Source: Paenibacillus sp. MAHUQ-63
Lineage (GTDB): Bacteria; Bacillota; Bacilli; Paenibacillales; NBRC-103111
Direction: 5' to 3'
Length of the DNA stretch: 64,000 nt
Assembly (NCBI RefSeq): GCF_028765165.1
Contig: NZ_JARADB010000001.1
Coordinates: forward strand, 1-64,000
The position numbers and the translations under genes were made by a program. Positions 8,771 to 18,247 of the stretch are shown one piece after another. Positions within the stretch are counted from its first letter, which is position 1; each line of letters begins with the position of its first letter. A model generated the notes under the pieces. That model searched no databases. It worked only from the letters and a program-made list of their open reading frames with translations, and was not told the origin of the DNA.

Positions 8771-10078
8771 TTACTTAATTTGCGACTCCGCTTGAGACTG
8801 CGCGTCGCTCAACACTTTATCCAAATCCGTACCTTTCAAATAGCTTTGCGCTCCGACTTTAAGGATATCTTCGATCTCATACGTATGCATGCCATAGTTG
8901 ACCTTTGGAATTTGCGTCGTCCAGGTTGCAAAATCAGAGCTGATCTTTTGCCCGCCGAAGAAATCATCCGCTTTCGTATAAGCTTCGCCTGAAGCAGCAG
9001 GCTTATAGGTGCCGATAACGCCGATATTGGTCAGCATTTTTTGATACAATTCCACATTAGAGCCAAGCGTTTTTCCAAGGAAATCTGCGGCAACCTCTTT
9101 GCCAGGGCTATTCAGCACATACCAGGAGCTTCCGCCAAGGTTCGAAGCATTGACCGAGCTCGCTGTGTTCTTCAATTTAGGGAACGGAACGACGGCCCAT
9201 TTGCCGGATTGATCCGCTTGCGCCTTAACGGAAGGCGTGATCCAGTTGCCTGTTGGCACGGTTGCGACTGCGCCGCTGTTAAAGCCAGCCAGGAAAGAGT
9301 TCCAGTCGGAAGTAATCTTCACGATATTGGCGGTCATTAACGTTTTGTAAGTTTGGAAAGCGTCTTTCAAAGCAGCATTATCTTTCAGATCCGGCGTAGA
9401 GCCGTCGCTTTTCAGATACCAGGAGCCTGCCGACTGAATCATCATGCGGATTAAACCGAGGTCGTTCGGATCCTGTGTCAGCATATCTTTGCCGGTTTTA
9501 GCTTTGACCGCTTTACCGATCTCAATAAATTTGTCCCAATCGATGTTCTTCATATCGTCGACTTTATAGCCGGCTTGCTGCAGGTAGTCGGTGCGGACGT
9601 ACAATCCGGTTACGCCGGAATCGAACGGAAGACCGTACTGTTTCCCGTTTACGCTCGTTGATCCAATTTTGTAGTCGGCAAAATCAGACGCTTTAATGGA
9701 AGCCGACAGGTCTTGGAAAGAATCGGGGTACGCTTTCAAAAAGCTTTGAGCCCGGTAGTCTTCGATCAAAACAACGTTAGGCAATCCCGAAGTTGTGCCG
9801 GAATTAAGTCCGGTGTTCAGCTTTTGGATGATGTCATCTTGAGCATATTCCACGATGTTGATTTTCACATCCGGATGATCTTTCGCATACGTTTCTTGCG
9901 CCAGCTTCATCGCTGCGATATTAAAGTTTTTGTCCCAAGCCCAGACTGTAATTTCCTTCGCGCCGGTTGACGCTTGATCCGCAGGTTTCGCGGTATTCGT
10001 TGTATTGCCGGAGTTGCTCGAGCATGCCGATAGCAGCAAAAAGCTCGATAGCAGAACGGCTGAAAGTTTCTTTTTCAT
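8771..10078 (-). CDS. Sugar-binding lipoprotein of an ABC importer (family 1)
   Basis: The 435-aa protein begins with a lipoprotein signal peptide whose lipobox LLSAC puts the modified Cys at residue 19. The mature part is a family 1 extracellular solute-binding protein (MalE/MsmE type), recognised by ITVWAWDKNF near the N-terminus and the GNW and GGSSWYV segments in the second lobe. It would capture an oligosaccharide outside the membrane and hand it to the two permeases encoded downstream. ATG at 10078 follows GGGGGAG. A cre-like box lies about 30 bases upstream. Neighbouring galactosidases suggest galacto-oligosaccharides, but specificity cannot be read from sequence. Confidence 0.92.
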   Translation of the reverse strand: MKKKLSAVLLSSFLLLSACSSNSGNTTNTAKPADQASTGAKEITVWAWDKNFNIAAMKLAQETYAKDHPDVKINIVEYAQDDIIQKLNTGLNSGTTSGLPNVVLIEDYRAQSFLKAYPDSFQDLSASIKASDFADYKIGSTSVNGKQYGLPFDSGVTGLYVRTDYLQQAGYKVDDMKNIDWDKFIEIGKAVKAKTGKDMLTQDPNDLGLIRMMIQSAGSWYLKSDGSTPDLKDNAALKDAFQTYKTLMTANIVKITSDWNSFLAGFNSGAVATVPTGNWITPSVKAQADQSGKWAVVPFPKLKNTASSVNASNLGGSSWYVLNSPGKEVAADFLGKTLGSNVELYQKMLTNIGVIGTYKPAASGEAYTKADDFFGGQKISSDFATWTTQIPKVNYGMHTYEIEDILKVGAQSYLKGTDLDKVLSDAQSQAESQIK

Positions 10079-10104
10079 GTTGCTCCCCCTGTTTGATTGA
10101 GTTA

Positions 10105-10118
10105 TGAAAATGCTTACA
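10105..10118. promoter_or_regulatory. Candidate cre (CcpA) box
   Basis: TGAAAATGCTTACA differs from the cre consensus TGWAANCGNTNWCA at one position of the central CG. It lies between the promoter region and the start of the solute-binding protein gene, a position where CcpA would repress the galactoside operon. Confidence 0.5.
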
Positions 10119-10213
10119 ATGTAATCTTAACATCCCTCGAAAAAGGCCTGTTAGGAATTACTTTTCAACAATTAGTGTTATTTTTTGAAGTTACAACCGT
10201 TCTTATTCTCTTA

Positions 10214-10256
10214 TTTTTTTAGAATTTGTACTTTTTTTAGAATTTGTACTTTTTTT
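10214..10256. repeat. Two tandem copies of an 18-bp T-rich repeat
   Basis: The unit AGAATTTGTACTTTTTTT occurs twice in tandem (10221-10238, 10239-10256) and is preceded by a further T-run. It lies between the histidine kinase gene and the solute-binding protein gene. The function is unknown; replication slippage could explain it. Confidence 0.8.
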
Positions 10257-10270
10257 AGGATTGCAGGGGG

Positions 10271-12049
10271 TTACACCCGCTGATCGGTCAGCCATGGAAT
10301 CCTAATCGTAATTTTCGTGCCCTGGCCTAGTCCGCTCTCCATCGAAACGCCGTACTCCTTGCCATACAGCAGTAATAAGCGGTCGTGAACGTTGCGGATA
10401 CCGATGCCTGTGAACGGATGTTTCGCATGGGCCGGATTCGTCGTTGTCTCCTCAGAGGGTGCCAGCTCCATTCCGTCGCCATTATCGACGACCTCGCAGA
10501 CGAGTGTTTCCCGGTCTCTGGTAATGATAACGTAAATATAACCTGTATGTTTTTTATTAAAAGCATGAAAAAAGGCATTCTCGATAAAAGGCTGGAGCAT
10601 CAGCTTGGGCACCTGCGCCGTCAGGCAATCCGGCGAGACGAAGTAATCGACTTTAATGCCGCGGCCATAGCGCACCTGGTTAATAAACACGTAATGCTTC
10701 AGACTCTGGAGCTCCTGCTCAACCGTAATCGTTTCTTTGACATTGCTGATCGTATTTTGGAGGAGCGAGATGAGCGCATGAATCGTCTCTGTAGCCTGAT
10801 CATTACTGCCCCGCTGGACTAATATGTTCACGGAAGCGAGCGTATTATACAGAAAATGAGGATTAATTTGCTGCTGCAGCGCGGCCAGCTCCGCCCTTCG
10901 CTGCTCCTTCTGGGTTTCAACCAGCCTGCTGATATAGTCGTTAAGCTCGTCGAGCATATAATTGAAGGAATTGCTGAGCTCCCGCGTTTCGTAGGTCCCT
11001 GAGACCGTCATATAGTTGTTAAAATTGTTTTTGGTTACGTTCGACATCTTCTTGACGAGCGTTCGCAGCGACTTGGTCAGTCTACGCGTAATAAAGTAAA
11101 CGAGCAGCACGGCAGCGGCCACAATACCTGTACAAATAAGCACGATCGCCTTCGTGTTGAGCATATGGCCGAGCACCATATTTTTATCGATCACATTCAC
11201 AATATAGAAATCAAACAAAGGCAAATAATCGGCAAGCACGATAACATCTTTGCCGATCATTGCCATCTCCAGATTAGCCCCGCCCGTCTGCTCCAGCGTC
11301 TTGGCGCCGGTTAGCAGCTGATCGGATACCGTCCCGATGAGCTCCGTCCGATTGCTGGAGACGATGACCCCGGATTGATCCAGGATCATCACATCATTAC
11401 CGGTGCTTGTAAAATTGTTGTACACACCATTGAATTCGCTTTCCCTGATCATCATGTACAGGGTGCCGTATATTTGCTCGCTTCCCGGTATGTACAGCGC
11501 TTTCGAAGCGACCAAACAAGCCTCATCGCAGCCCGCCGCTTCCGGTTTCATAAAGCTGTATAGCAGCTTTCCAGGCTGACTGAGCGTGCTTTGTGTGATC
11601 GGATTTTGCTGCAGTTCATGCGGGGATCCGGACCAATAAGCACGGTCGCTGACATAGCTTTTGCCGTTTCCCCCGAGCAGCAAGATCCCAATGCTTTTGG
11701 CCCCGATACCGGATTGAATCCGGTGCATCTGCTCCTCCATGCTGTACACGATGCTGTAGCTCGTCAAAGAGTCCATCTCCGGCCCGGTCAGATAATTTCT
11801 GATCGCAGCGCTTTGCGCCGTATTAATCGCTATGTTTACGTTGGAGTAGTGGAACGATTCCAACCCGCTTTTGATCTGGTCGATAATCTTCGAATTGGTA
11901 ATACTGAACGTTTGTACAAACAGCTTTTTAGACATTTGCACCGTTACCCATGAAGTTAAGATCGTGATGGAGATAATACTGATTACCATGACGATGAAAA
12001 TTTTGCTAAATAAGCTTTGTTCTGCGATTTTCCGTAGACGCGTTCCCAT
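10271..12049 (-). CDS. Sensor histidine kinase, YesM/LytS type
   Basis: The 592-aa kinase has an N-terminal membrane segment (about 15-37), a large extracellular sensor region, a second membrane segment (about 300-321), a HAMP linker, a His_kinase domain of the LytS/YesM family with the phospho-accepting His398 in QQQINPHFLYNT, and a HATPase domain with DNGDGM and GIGIRNVHDRL. It follows the response regulator gene after 19 bases and precedes the sugar importer genes, so it most likely senses the imported galactoside or a related sugar. ATG at 12049 has GAGGAG about 14 nt upstream, a slightly long spacing. Confidence 0.9.
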   Translation of the reverse strand: MGTRLRKIAEQSLFSKIFIVMVISIISITILTSWVTVQMSKKLFVQTFSITNSKIIDQIKSGLESFHYSNVNIAINTAQSAAIRNYLTGPEMDSLTSYSIVYSMEEQMHRIQSGIGAKSIGILLLGGNGKSYVSDRAYWSGSPHELQQNPITQSTLSQPGKLLYSFMKPEAAGCDEACLVASKALYIPGSEQIYGTLYMMIRESEFNGVYNNFTSTGNDVMILDQSGVIVSSNRTELIGTVSDQLLTGAKTLEQTGGANLEMAMIGKDVIVLADYLPLFDFYIVNVIDKNMVLGHMLNTKAIVLICTGIVAAAVLLVYFITRRLTKSLRTLVKKMSNVTKNNFNNYMTVSGTYETRELSNSFNYMLDELNDYISRLVETQKEQRRAELAALQQQINPHFLYNTLASVNILVQRGSNDQATETIHALISLLQNTISNVKETITVEQELQSLKHYVFINQVRYGRGIKVDYFVSPDCLTAQVPKLMLQPFIENAFFHAFNKKHTGYIYVIITRDRETLVCEVVDNGDGMELAPSEETTTNPAHAKHPFTGIGIRNVHDRLLLLYGKEYGVSMESGLGQGTKITIRIPWLTDQRV

Positions 12050-12068
12050 TGGCAGCCGATTGTCTCCT

Positions 12069-13616
12069 CTATTGGTTTTTACGATATAGGCTAGGCGAAA
12101 TTCCCTTTAACTTGCGGAACACTTTCGTAAAGTAACTGTGGTCGGAGTAACCGACTTTGCTGCCTATCTCTGCGATCGAAAGCGCCGGGTTATCCCGCAG
12201 CAGCTCACAGGCCTTGTCAATGCGAAGACGGTTCAAGTATTCATTGAAGCCTTCTTTATTATGAACGGCAAAATAATTGGATAAATACGAGGCGTTAAAA
12301 TGAAACAGCTTCGCCACTTCCGTTAAGGTCAGCGGTTCCGATAGATGCTCGTCGATATACTGTAAAATCTTTTGGAAGGCCGGCGAGCCGGCTTTTTTGC
12401 CGGTGACGCATTCCATGGCCTCGTTCAAAAATTTCTCTACCAGCGCGATCACGTCCGTAATATGATCCGCCTCATGAATCGAACGAAAATACTCATATTT
12501 GCTTTCATCCAAGGAAGCCGCCTCATAATGAAAATGCAGCAGCGAAACGATAATATTGAAAAGGCTGTGGCCTAATGACGATTTCAAGGCGAACATGTCC
12601 ATGTCCATCCGTCCAGGCATCGACTGCACATAGCTGCGCAGCCGCTCGAACGCCTGAGGATACTCTTGGCGGTTCAGCCCGGCATTAAACGCTTCCATAT
12701 CAAAGCTGACGCTTTCCCCTTGCTCCTTCAGCTCATCCAAAATCAAATACTGCCGGTTCGACAAAAAGAAGCGGTGGTTGACGATTTGCATAATTTCGTT
12801 GGCATACACCTCGTGCATCGCTTCAATGTCTGTAAAAAATCGGCTAAGCGCGAAAAACAAGCTTCTGCCCGAGCTGGCCCCGGCTTCCGCAAGCTGTCTG
12901 ACCAAGCGTGCAGCATCCGCTTTGGCCTCCGGATCCAGGTTGAGCAAGAAGCGGATTTGCCCGTCTTGATGAGACAGCAGCCGCACGGTCATTGGGCTTT
13001 GCATTTGCTGCACACCGGCTCCGATAACCGCCTCGGCCCATTCTTCACTGCGTTGAAGCGTGGCCGAACCAAGCTGCTGCGCATCCCCGATCAATAGGGC
13101 AAAGTCCGAATATGGAAGCGCGCTGGTCAGCTCCTGACGGTCGTACGGGATGGAATAGCCGGATATCAGCTTATCGAGAATATAATCCAGAGAATGCTTG
13201 CTTTCGCCGGCCAGCTCCATACCCCGCAGCTCAGGGATGCGCTGAGCTGTTTTATGCAGCACTGCGAGCAGCGAATCGGCATCGAGCTTCGGCTTCAGCA
13301 TATAATCGGCAACACCGCTCTGAAAGGTCGAACGCACGTATTCAAATTCGCCGAAGCTGCTCAGCACGACAATTTCAATGTCCGGGTACATCGCTTTCAC
13401 GACTTTCGCCAGCTCTGTGCCGTCCATCACCGGCATCACAATGTCGGTCAAAATAATATGCGGCCGGTGCAAATGAACCAGATCCAGCGCTTCCTTGCCG
13501 TTGGCGGCTTCGCCGACGATTTGAAACCCTTCACTTTCCCAGTTCAACAGATGGATAATTCCTTGACGCACCAGCATTTCATCGTCAACCACGAGGATTC
13601 TGCCCTTAGCCTCCAT
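12069..13616 (-). CDS. Response regulator, YesN type (receiver plus AraC HTH)
   Basis: The 515-aa protein has a receiver domain (about 1-120; phospho-acceptor Asp58 in LTDIVMP, acidic DDE pocket, Lys in YMLKPK), a long middle region, and a C-terminal AraC-type double helix-turn-helix (about 415-515, ending FRKLKGISPSLYRK). It should activate the galactoside operon when phosphorylated by the neighbouring kinase. ATG at 13616 has AAGGAG 6 nt upstream; the upstream in-frame start lacks one. A separate leader transcript with a strong terminator lies just upstream. Confidence 0.92.
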   Translation of the reverse strand: MEAKGRILVVDDEMLVRQGIIHLLNWESEGFQIVGEAANGKEALDLVHLHRPHIILTDIVMPVMDGTELAKVVKAMYPDIEIVVLSSFGEFEYVRSTFQSGVADYMLKPKLDADSLLAVLHKTAQRIPELRGMELAGESKHSLDYILDKLISGYSIPYDRQELTSALPYSDFALLIGDAQQLGSATLQRSEEWAEAVIGAGVQQMQSPMTVRLLSHQDGQIRFLLNLDPEAKADAARLVRQLAEAGASSGRSLFFALSRFFTDIEAMHEVYANEIMQIVNHRFFLSNRQYLILDELKEQGESVSFDMEAFNAGLNRQEYPQAFERLRSYVQSMPGRMDMDMFALKSSLGHSLFNIIVSLLHFHYEAASLDESKYEYFRSIHEADHITDVIALVEKFLNEAMECVTGKKAGSPAFQKILQYIDEHLSEPLTLTEVAKLFHFNASYLSNYFAVHNKEGFNEYLNRLRIDKACELLRDNPALSIAEIGSKVGYSDHSYFTKVFRKLKGISPSLYRKNQ

Positions 13617-13676
13617 GTTCCGCTCCTTCATTCCAAATATAATTAGTCTCGCAATGACTTCCATTTTTATACATGT

Positions 13677-13796
13677 AAAAAAACGAGAGAGGATGCTTCG
13701 GTGTGAAGCGTCCCTCTCTCGATTCTATGATGGAAATAGCCTCGGTCGTGCCCATCCTTGGCAACCTATTCTAGCAAAAAACTTATGAAATTACAA
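13677..13796 (-). ncRNA. Putative leader RNA or small RNA upstream of the response regulator
   Basis: On the minus strand a near-consensus promoter, TTGTAA (13791-13796) with TAGAAT (13768-13773) and a 17-bp spacer, would start a transcript near 13761. About 40 nt later comes a strong hairpin (13684-13721: 9 bp plus 7 bp with one bulge) followed by seven T, ending near 13677. The 5' part can fold into a small GC-rich stem (GGTTGCC with GGCACGACC). The unit is about 85 nt and lies some 60 bases upstream of the regulator gene, so it could be an attenuator or a stand-alone small RNA. It matches no riboswitch class I know. Confidence 0.5.
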
Positions 13797-13911
13797 AGAA
13801 TATGCAAGATTGTGGCGGCTCTAAGTCAACACTTCGATGTCTCTTTTTGTTTAAACCCAAGGGGACTTGGAAATAATTCTCTGAAGAGGTTTGGATAAAT
13901 GGGGGATACCC

Positions 13912-15012
13912 GTGCAAAACAAATTAGGCAACGATCTCATCGGCATCCTGTCCGCGTTCTCGATCATCATATTGGCCGTAGGGTTAATGAATCACGTCAT
14001 GGTCATCCCCCCGCTTCTCCATGAGGCAAAACGGGATGCTTGGGTAAGCGTATTGTTTGCCATACTGCCCTATTTAGCGTGGACAACCCTTTTATTCTAC
14101 ATTATGAGGAATACAGATCAGCAGCCTCTTTTTACTTGGCTGACACAATATTATGGAAGAGTGATCTGCGGAGCCTATCGTCTTTTTTTCATTCTATACC
14201 TCTTCTTGATCATCGTGATGACGTTAAAGGAGACGACGATGTGGACACATACATCCTATTTGCCGCGCACTCCTCAGTGGGCCCTTTCCATTTCGTTGGT
14301 CCTGCTTTCCTGTTTTGCCGCACAATTCGGCGTACAGTCCATTGCGATTACATCGGGTATTTTGTTACCTTTCGTAATCATTTTCGGAGACTTTGTCATG
14401 AGCTCTAATCTTCCCCAAAAAAATTATTCCTTACTAACACCTGTTTTTGAAAATGGGATAGGCCCCATGATCAATGGGAGTTTGTATATTGGCGGGGGGC
14501 TTGTTGAGCTTATTGTCATTCTGCTTTTCCAGCATCAGATCAAAAAGAAAGTCCCGCTCTGGTCGTTATATTTGCTGGCTTGCTTTCTAGTCCTATTGAT
14601 TCTCGGACCTGTAACGGGGGCAATTGCAGAATTCGGACCCTTCGAGGCTGGGGAATTACGATACCCTGCCTATGAAGAATGGCGGCTTGTCACGATCGGG
14701 AAGTACATCCGTCATGTAGACTTTTTATCTATCTATCAATGGCTGTCAGGAGCTTTCGTCCGTATAGCTATATCGATGTATTTACTCGTCGAATTGATGA
14801 CAATGACCAAGCAAAAGAAGAATTCTGGTGTATTATTAGCGCTTTTCGGCATCGTGGTCGTAATCTTTGTAGAATTACCTATCAGTGATATGCAGTATAC
14901 CGCATTCTTGAAGGGCTTCTACTTGCCAGGCTCCCTGTGGGGTACCACTTCGGCATTGGTCATTTTATTTGCATTGGCATTTTTTTCGAAAAGGGAGGTG
15001 AAAAGAGAATGA
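13912..15012 (+). CDS. Spore germination permease, GerAB/GerKB family
   Basis: The 366-aa protein is almost entirely hydrophobic, with about ten membrane segments, and matches the GerAB subunit family (APC-superfamily spore germination proteins) that binds germinants in the inner spore membrane. The start is taken as GTG at 13912 with GGGGGAT 5 nt before it; a TTG at 13891 sits directly on its own ribosome site. Its last four bases overlap the GerAA-like gene (ATGA), showing translational coupling. The order B-A-C differs from the classical A-B-C operon. Expression is expected from a forespore sigma factor, though I could not identify the promoter with confidence. Confidence 0.88.
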   Translation: MQNKLGNDLIGILSAFSIIILAVGLMNHVMVIPPLLHEAKRDAWVSVLFAILPYLAWTTLLFYIMRNTDQQPLFTWLTQYYGRVICGAYRLFFILYLFLIIVMTLKETTMWTHTSYLPRTPQWALSISLVLLSCFAAQFGVQSIAITSGILLPFVIIFGDFVMSSNLPQKNYSLLTPVFENGIGPMINGSLYIGGGLVELIVILLFQHQIKKKVPLWSLYLLACFLVLLILGPVTGAIAEFGPFEAGELRYPAYEEWRLVTIGKYIRHVDFLSIYQWLSGAFVRIAISMYLLVELMTMTKQKKNSGVLLALFGIVVVIFVELPISDMQYTAFLKGFYLPGSLWGTTSALVILFALAFFSKREVKRE

Positions 15013-16526
15013 AATCGAATTGGTTTCGGAGACTTATTACACAAGAGGAAAATGTCCGAGTTGCTTCGGAAGCCCTCCCTTCATCTTCTCAAGATAAGGA
15101 ATGGACCGCCGAAGAGATTAGTCAGCTATTTCGAAAATCAGCGGACATGAAAATGGAAACATACGAGCTGGGTGACACGGAACATTTGCAAAGCGTGTTG
15201 CTTTTTTATTGCGAAGGGCTGACGGACACCAAACCGATGAATGAATATTTGCTCCCTCGGTTGACAGACTTAATCAATAAGAATTTCAGTATGGAGCTGG
15301 ATAAAAAACTAAAATTAGACCGCATCTATCAAAAAGAAGAAATCATTGACCGTGTTTTTTCCGGCGAACTCGTTCTATACTTTGAACAATTGAATGTCAT
15401 ATACACAGCTGATACGTCGTCCCCTCCTCAACGCCAGCCCGAGGAATCGAATACCGAGATATCCATTAAAGGCCCGAAAGACGCGTTCGTTGAAGAGCTT
15501 AGTACCAATGTAGCATTGGTTCGCAAAAGGCTTCGCAGCAACTCTTTGTGCTATGAACAGTTTACCATAGGCAAACGAAGCCGCAGTAAGGTCGCGCTTC
15601 TCTATGTTAACGATATTACGCGGACGGAGATCGTTGACGAAGTCCGATCACGGTTGCAGCATATTCAGATGGATTTGCTGTTCAGCAGCAGTCAGCTGGA
15701 AGAAATACTTTCGGATTCTTCCCGTTCCTTATTTCCATTGCTGCATTATACCACTCGTCCCGATTTTGTAGTGGATTGCCTCGCACGGGGCAGGTTTATC
15801 GTGATCGTTGATGGGGCACCAACGGCCGTCATCGGGCCGGCCAACTTAACGCTGCTGCTGAAGACCCCGGAAGATTTCTATATTCCATTCTATATGAGCT
15901 CGTTCGGACTGCTATTTCGCTTTGCCGGGCTTGTAATCTCTTTACTGCTTCCTGGTTTTTGGGCTGCACTTGCGTCATTCAACTTGGAGCAGCTTCCTTA
16001 TCCGTTCGTTGCCACAATCTCTCTTTCACGTATTGGACTTCCGATGCCAGCACCTTTGGAAGGATTCTTGATGATCGCTCTGTTTGAATTGTTCCGGGAA
16101 GCCGGTGAACGTCTCCCCAAAGCAGTTGGACAGACGGTTGCCGTTGTCGGAGGCATTGTCGTCGGCGATGCGGCTATTCGAGCTGGACTTGCGTCCACGA
16201 CCTTTCTCGTCATTGCCGCTATCACCGCCGTCTCCAGTTTCACTCTGGTCAATCAGTCCCTGGTAGGTACAGTCAGTATCATCCGACTCTTTGTCCTGCT
16301 CTGCGGGTCTACGCTCGGTATCTTCGGATTTAACCTATCGGTCATCGCCATTGTCGTTTACCTCTCTTCGCTCAAATCGTTTGGGGTACCGTACCTTGCG
16401 CCCTTATCCCCCATCCGCTGGAAGGATATTGTCATGGCGCTGCTCCGGAAGCCCTGGTACATGAAAACCCGGCGATCAGACATGCTGCAGACCAAAGACA
16501 CGACCCGGCAACCGGAGGAATCCTAA
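15009..16526 (+). CDS. Spore germination protein, GerAA/GerKA family
   Basis: The 505-aa protein has a hydrophilic N-terminal half and a C-terminal half with about five membrane segments, as in GerAA-type subunits of nutrient germinant receptors. Family-typical stretches include IVDEVRSRL, TTRPDFV, IVIVDGAPTAVIGPANL and PFYMSSFGLLFR. ATG at 15009 has GGGAGGTGA 7 nt upstream and overlaps the stop of the GerAB-like gene; the longer frame from 14937 lies inside that gene. It should oligomerise with the B and C proteins to form one germinosome receptor. Confidence 0.92.
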   Translation: MKSNWFRRLITQEENVRVASEALPSSSQDKEWTAEEISQLFRKSADMKMETYELGDTEHLQSVLLFYCEGLTDTKPMNEYLLPRLTDLINKNFSMELDKKLKLDRIYQKEEIIDRVFSGELVLYFEQLNVIYTADTSSPPQRQPEESNTEISIKGPKDAFVEELSTNVALVRKRLRSNSLCYEQFTIGKRSRSKVALLYVNDITRTEIVDEVRSRLQHIQMDLLFSSSQLEEILSDSSRSLFPLLHYTTRPDFVVDCLARGRFIVIVDGAPTAVIGPANLTLLLKTPEDFYIPFYMSSFGLLFRFAGLVISLLLPGFWAALASFNLEQLPYPFVATISLSRIGLPMPAPLEGFLMIALFELFREAGERLPKAVGQTVAVVGGIVVGDAAIRAGLASTTFLVIAAITAVSSFTLVNQSLVGTVSIIRLFVLLCGSTLGIFGFNLSVIAIVVYLSSLKSFGVPYLAPLSPIRWKDIVMALLRKPWYMKTRRSDMLQTKDTTRQPEES

Positions 16527-17662
16527 TGCGCAGAGTAGGGAAAATCGCTATGATATGGTTGCTGCTGCCGTTGCTAGCAGGGTGCTGGGACATTAAAGAT
16601 ATACAGGAAATCAACTATGTCACTTCCATTGGGTTCGATCTAGACAACAACCGGTACCGCGCGTATGTGCAAATGCTTGACTTTTCCTCCGTAGCGAAAA
16701 CAGAATCAAGCAAACCAACACAGCCCATGCCGGTTTGGGTGGGGGTTGGTACGGGGGAGACCTTAATTGGAGCATTCAATGATCTGTATAAAACCTCACA
16801 AATGCGAACTTCATTTGGTCAGCTTAACACAGTTGTCATAGGTGAAGGCCTCATGAAAACAGGAATGAAAGATGTGAAGGAACTTCTGAGCCGCTATTAT
16901 GAGTTCCGATACACACCATGGGTGTTTGGAAGCCGACAACCTATCGATGAATTGTTTGAGATTACCCCTTTTTTCAATCTATCGCCACTCATGTCCGTGC
17001 TGAATCAACCTCTAGAAGTATACAAACAACAATCTCTCATCGCACCTTTAACATTGAGAGAGTTTATTTCGGAGACGCGTGAACCTGGTAACTCCACGTT
17101 CCTACCTTCATTGTCAATCTCAAGTCATACTTGGAGAAACGGTAATCAGCAAAAGCCAATGCTGAAGATCGACGGTGTTTTTGTTTTTCAGCGTGAACAT
17201 TTTCAAAAATGGTTCGACTGGGAAAGCGTTCAAGGACTTAGGTGGGTTGAGCCTAAGACCGAACGAAGTCCGCTTCTGCTCCGTTCCGAAGGTAAGCCTC
17301 AAGCATCCGTATCCTTGGAAAAACCCAAAATCAACATAGTTCCCCAAGCCGGAGAGGATCAAGTCACTTTTCATATGAACGTAAAGATTTCAGGTTATAT
17401 CAGTGAAATTTTACAGCAGCCGATACCCGAAACGGTTCTGGAGCTAAGAGTCGCGGAGGAAGTAAAGAAACAAATCAAAGATACCTACGAGGAAGGACTT
17501 AAAAAAAATTTGGATTTGATGCATTTAGAACACGCCCTCTACCGGCTAGACAACCGGGAATGGAAAAAATGGCGTGATCGCGGAGGTCTGAATCTAACTC
17601 CAGATTCCCTCAACATGACGGTCGAAGTTAAATTAAACCACTCGGGAAAAATCAAGTACTGA
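16526..17662 (+). CDS. Spore germination lipoprotein, GerAC family
   Basis: The 378-aa protein starts with a lipoprotein signal (LLAGC, Cys at 19) followed by WDIKDIQEI, the signature start of Ger(x)C proteins, and has the GerAC C-terminal domain. It is the outer, lipid-anchored subunit of the germinant receptor. The start codon shares one base with the stop of the GerAA-like gene and follows GGAGG. The full B-A-C set is present and intact. The germinant cannot be deduced. Confidence 0.93.
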   Translation: MRRVGKIAMIWLLLPLLAGCWDIKDIQEINYVTSIGFDLDNNRYRAYVQMLDFSSVAKTESSKPTQPMPVWVGVGTGETLIGAFNDLYKTSQMRTSFGQLNTVVIGEGLMKTGMKDVKELLSRYYEFRYTPWVFGSRQPIDELFEITPFFNLSPLMSVLNQPLEVYKQQSLIAPLTLREFISETREPGNSTFLPSLSISSHTWRNGNQQKPMLKIDGVFVFQREHFQKWFDWESVQGLRWVEPKTERSPLLLRSEGKPQASVSLEKPKINIVPQAGEDQVTFHMNVKISGYISEILQQPIPETVLELRVAEEVKKQIKDTYEEGLKKNLDLMHLEHALYRLDNREWKKWRDRGGLNLTPDSLNMTVEVKLNHSGKIKY

Positions 17663-17695
17663 TTCTCCCGCAGTGGTCAATAGCTGTATGACTCG

Positions 17696-17722
17696 GGCTG
17701 CCGTTTTCATCATGCGGCAGCC
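17696..17722 (+). terminator. Weak hairpin after the germination operon
   Basis: GGCTGCCG and CGGCAGCC form an 8-bp stem with an 11-nt loop about 35 bases after the GerAC stop. It has no clear T-run, so termination efficiency is uncertain. Confidence 0.45.
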
Positions 17723-17750
17723 ACTTTCTGTCTCCTTTCTCCTTTCTGCA

Positions 17751-18095
17751 TCAAAAAATATTCGCCTTGTTTTTGTACAAAACCCTTATATATTCGAAAG
17801 CATACCATGCAGCAGCTTCATTCATCATTTTCAAAACCTTTTCATCTTCATAATCGGCTTGTTTCAAATGCTTTTCGAGTGTTTCACTGAGACCATCACT
17901 AACATTTTTTATTAAATCTAGATATGGAGCGTAATCCTTTAATAGCTTTGGCACTCTTTCATACCCCTGATGGATCATCAATATGGCTTCTTCCTCAGAA
18001 ATTCCATAGCTCTCTCTTAATAGATCTTTGAGTCCATCCAATAATTCAGTGTTTTCATTTTCATTCAAGGACACAAATGTGGTTTCCGTTTCCAT
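17751..18095 (-). CDS. Protein of unknown function (114 aa)
   Basis: I do not recognise the family. The product is acidic, soluble and mostly helical by appearance, with a C-terminal segment AAAWYAFEYIRVLYKNK rich in aromatic residues. There is no signal peptide or metal-binding motif. ATG at 18095 has AGGAGGA 7 nt upstream; a further upstream ATG at 18116 would place that ribosome site inside the coding region. It is divergent from the AraC regulator gene at 18248. Confidence 0.6.
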   Translation of the reverse strand: METETTFVSLNENENTELLDGLKDLLRESYGISEEEAILMIHQGYERVPKLLKDYAPYLDLIKNVSDGLSETLEKHLKQADYEDEKVLKMMNEAAAWYAFEYIRVLYKNKANIF

Positions 18096-18247
18096 ACACT
18101 TCCTCCTATTTGGCAATTTAGCACAATAGCGTATAATTGATTTGTAGGATCAAATTTAATATAGCTTTTATTTAGAACAAAAAGTTATACTTTTTCGCCA
18201 CAAAATGTCACTCAATTGATATACTTGAGATTGGGGGGGAGAGTTGG

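Noticed and set aside
10214..10256. CRISPR-like repeat
   Set aside because: Only two tandem 18-bp units without spacers; a simple T-rich tandem repeat.
13677..13796. Known riboswitch (c-di-GMP, SAM, cobalamin, T-box, fluoride, ZTP, purine types considered)
   Set aside because: None of the consensus cores I remember fits the sequence; reported only as an unclassified leader RNA.
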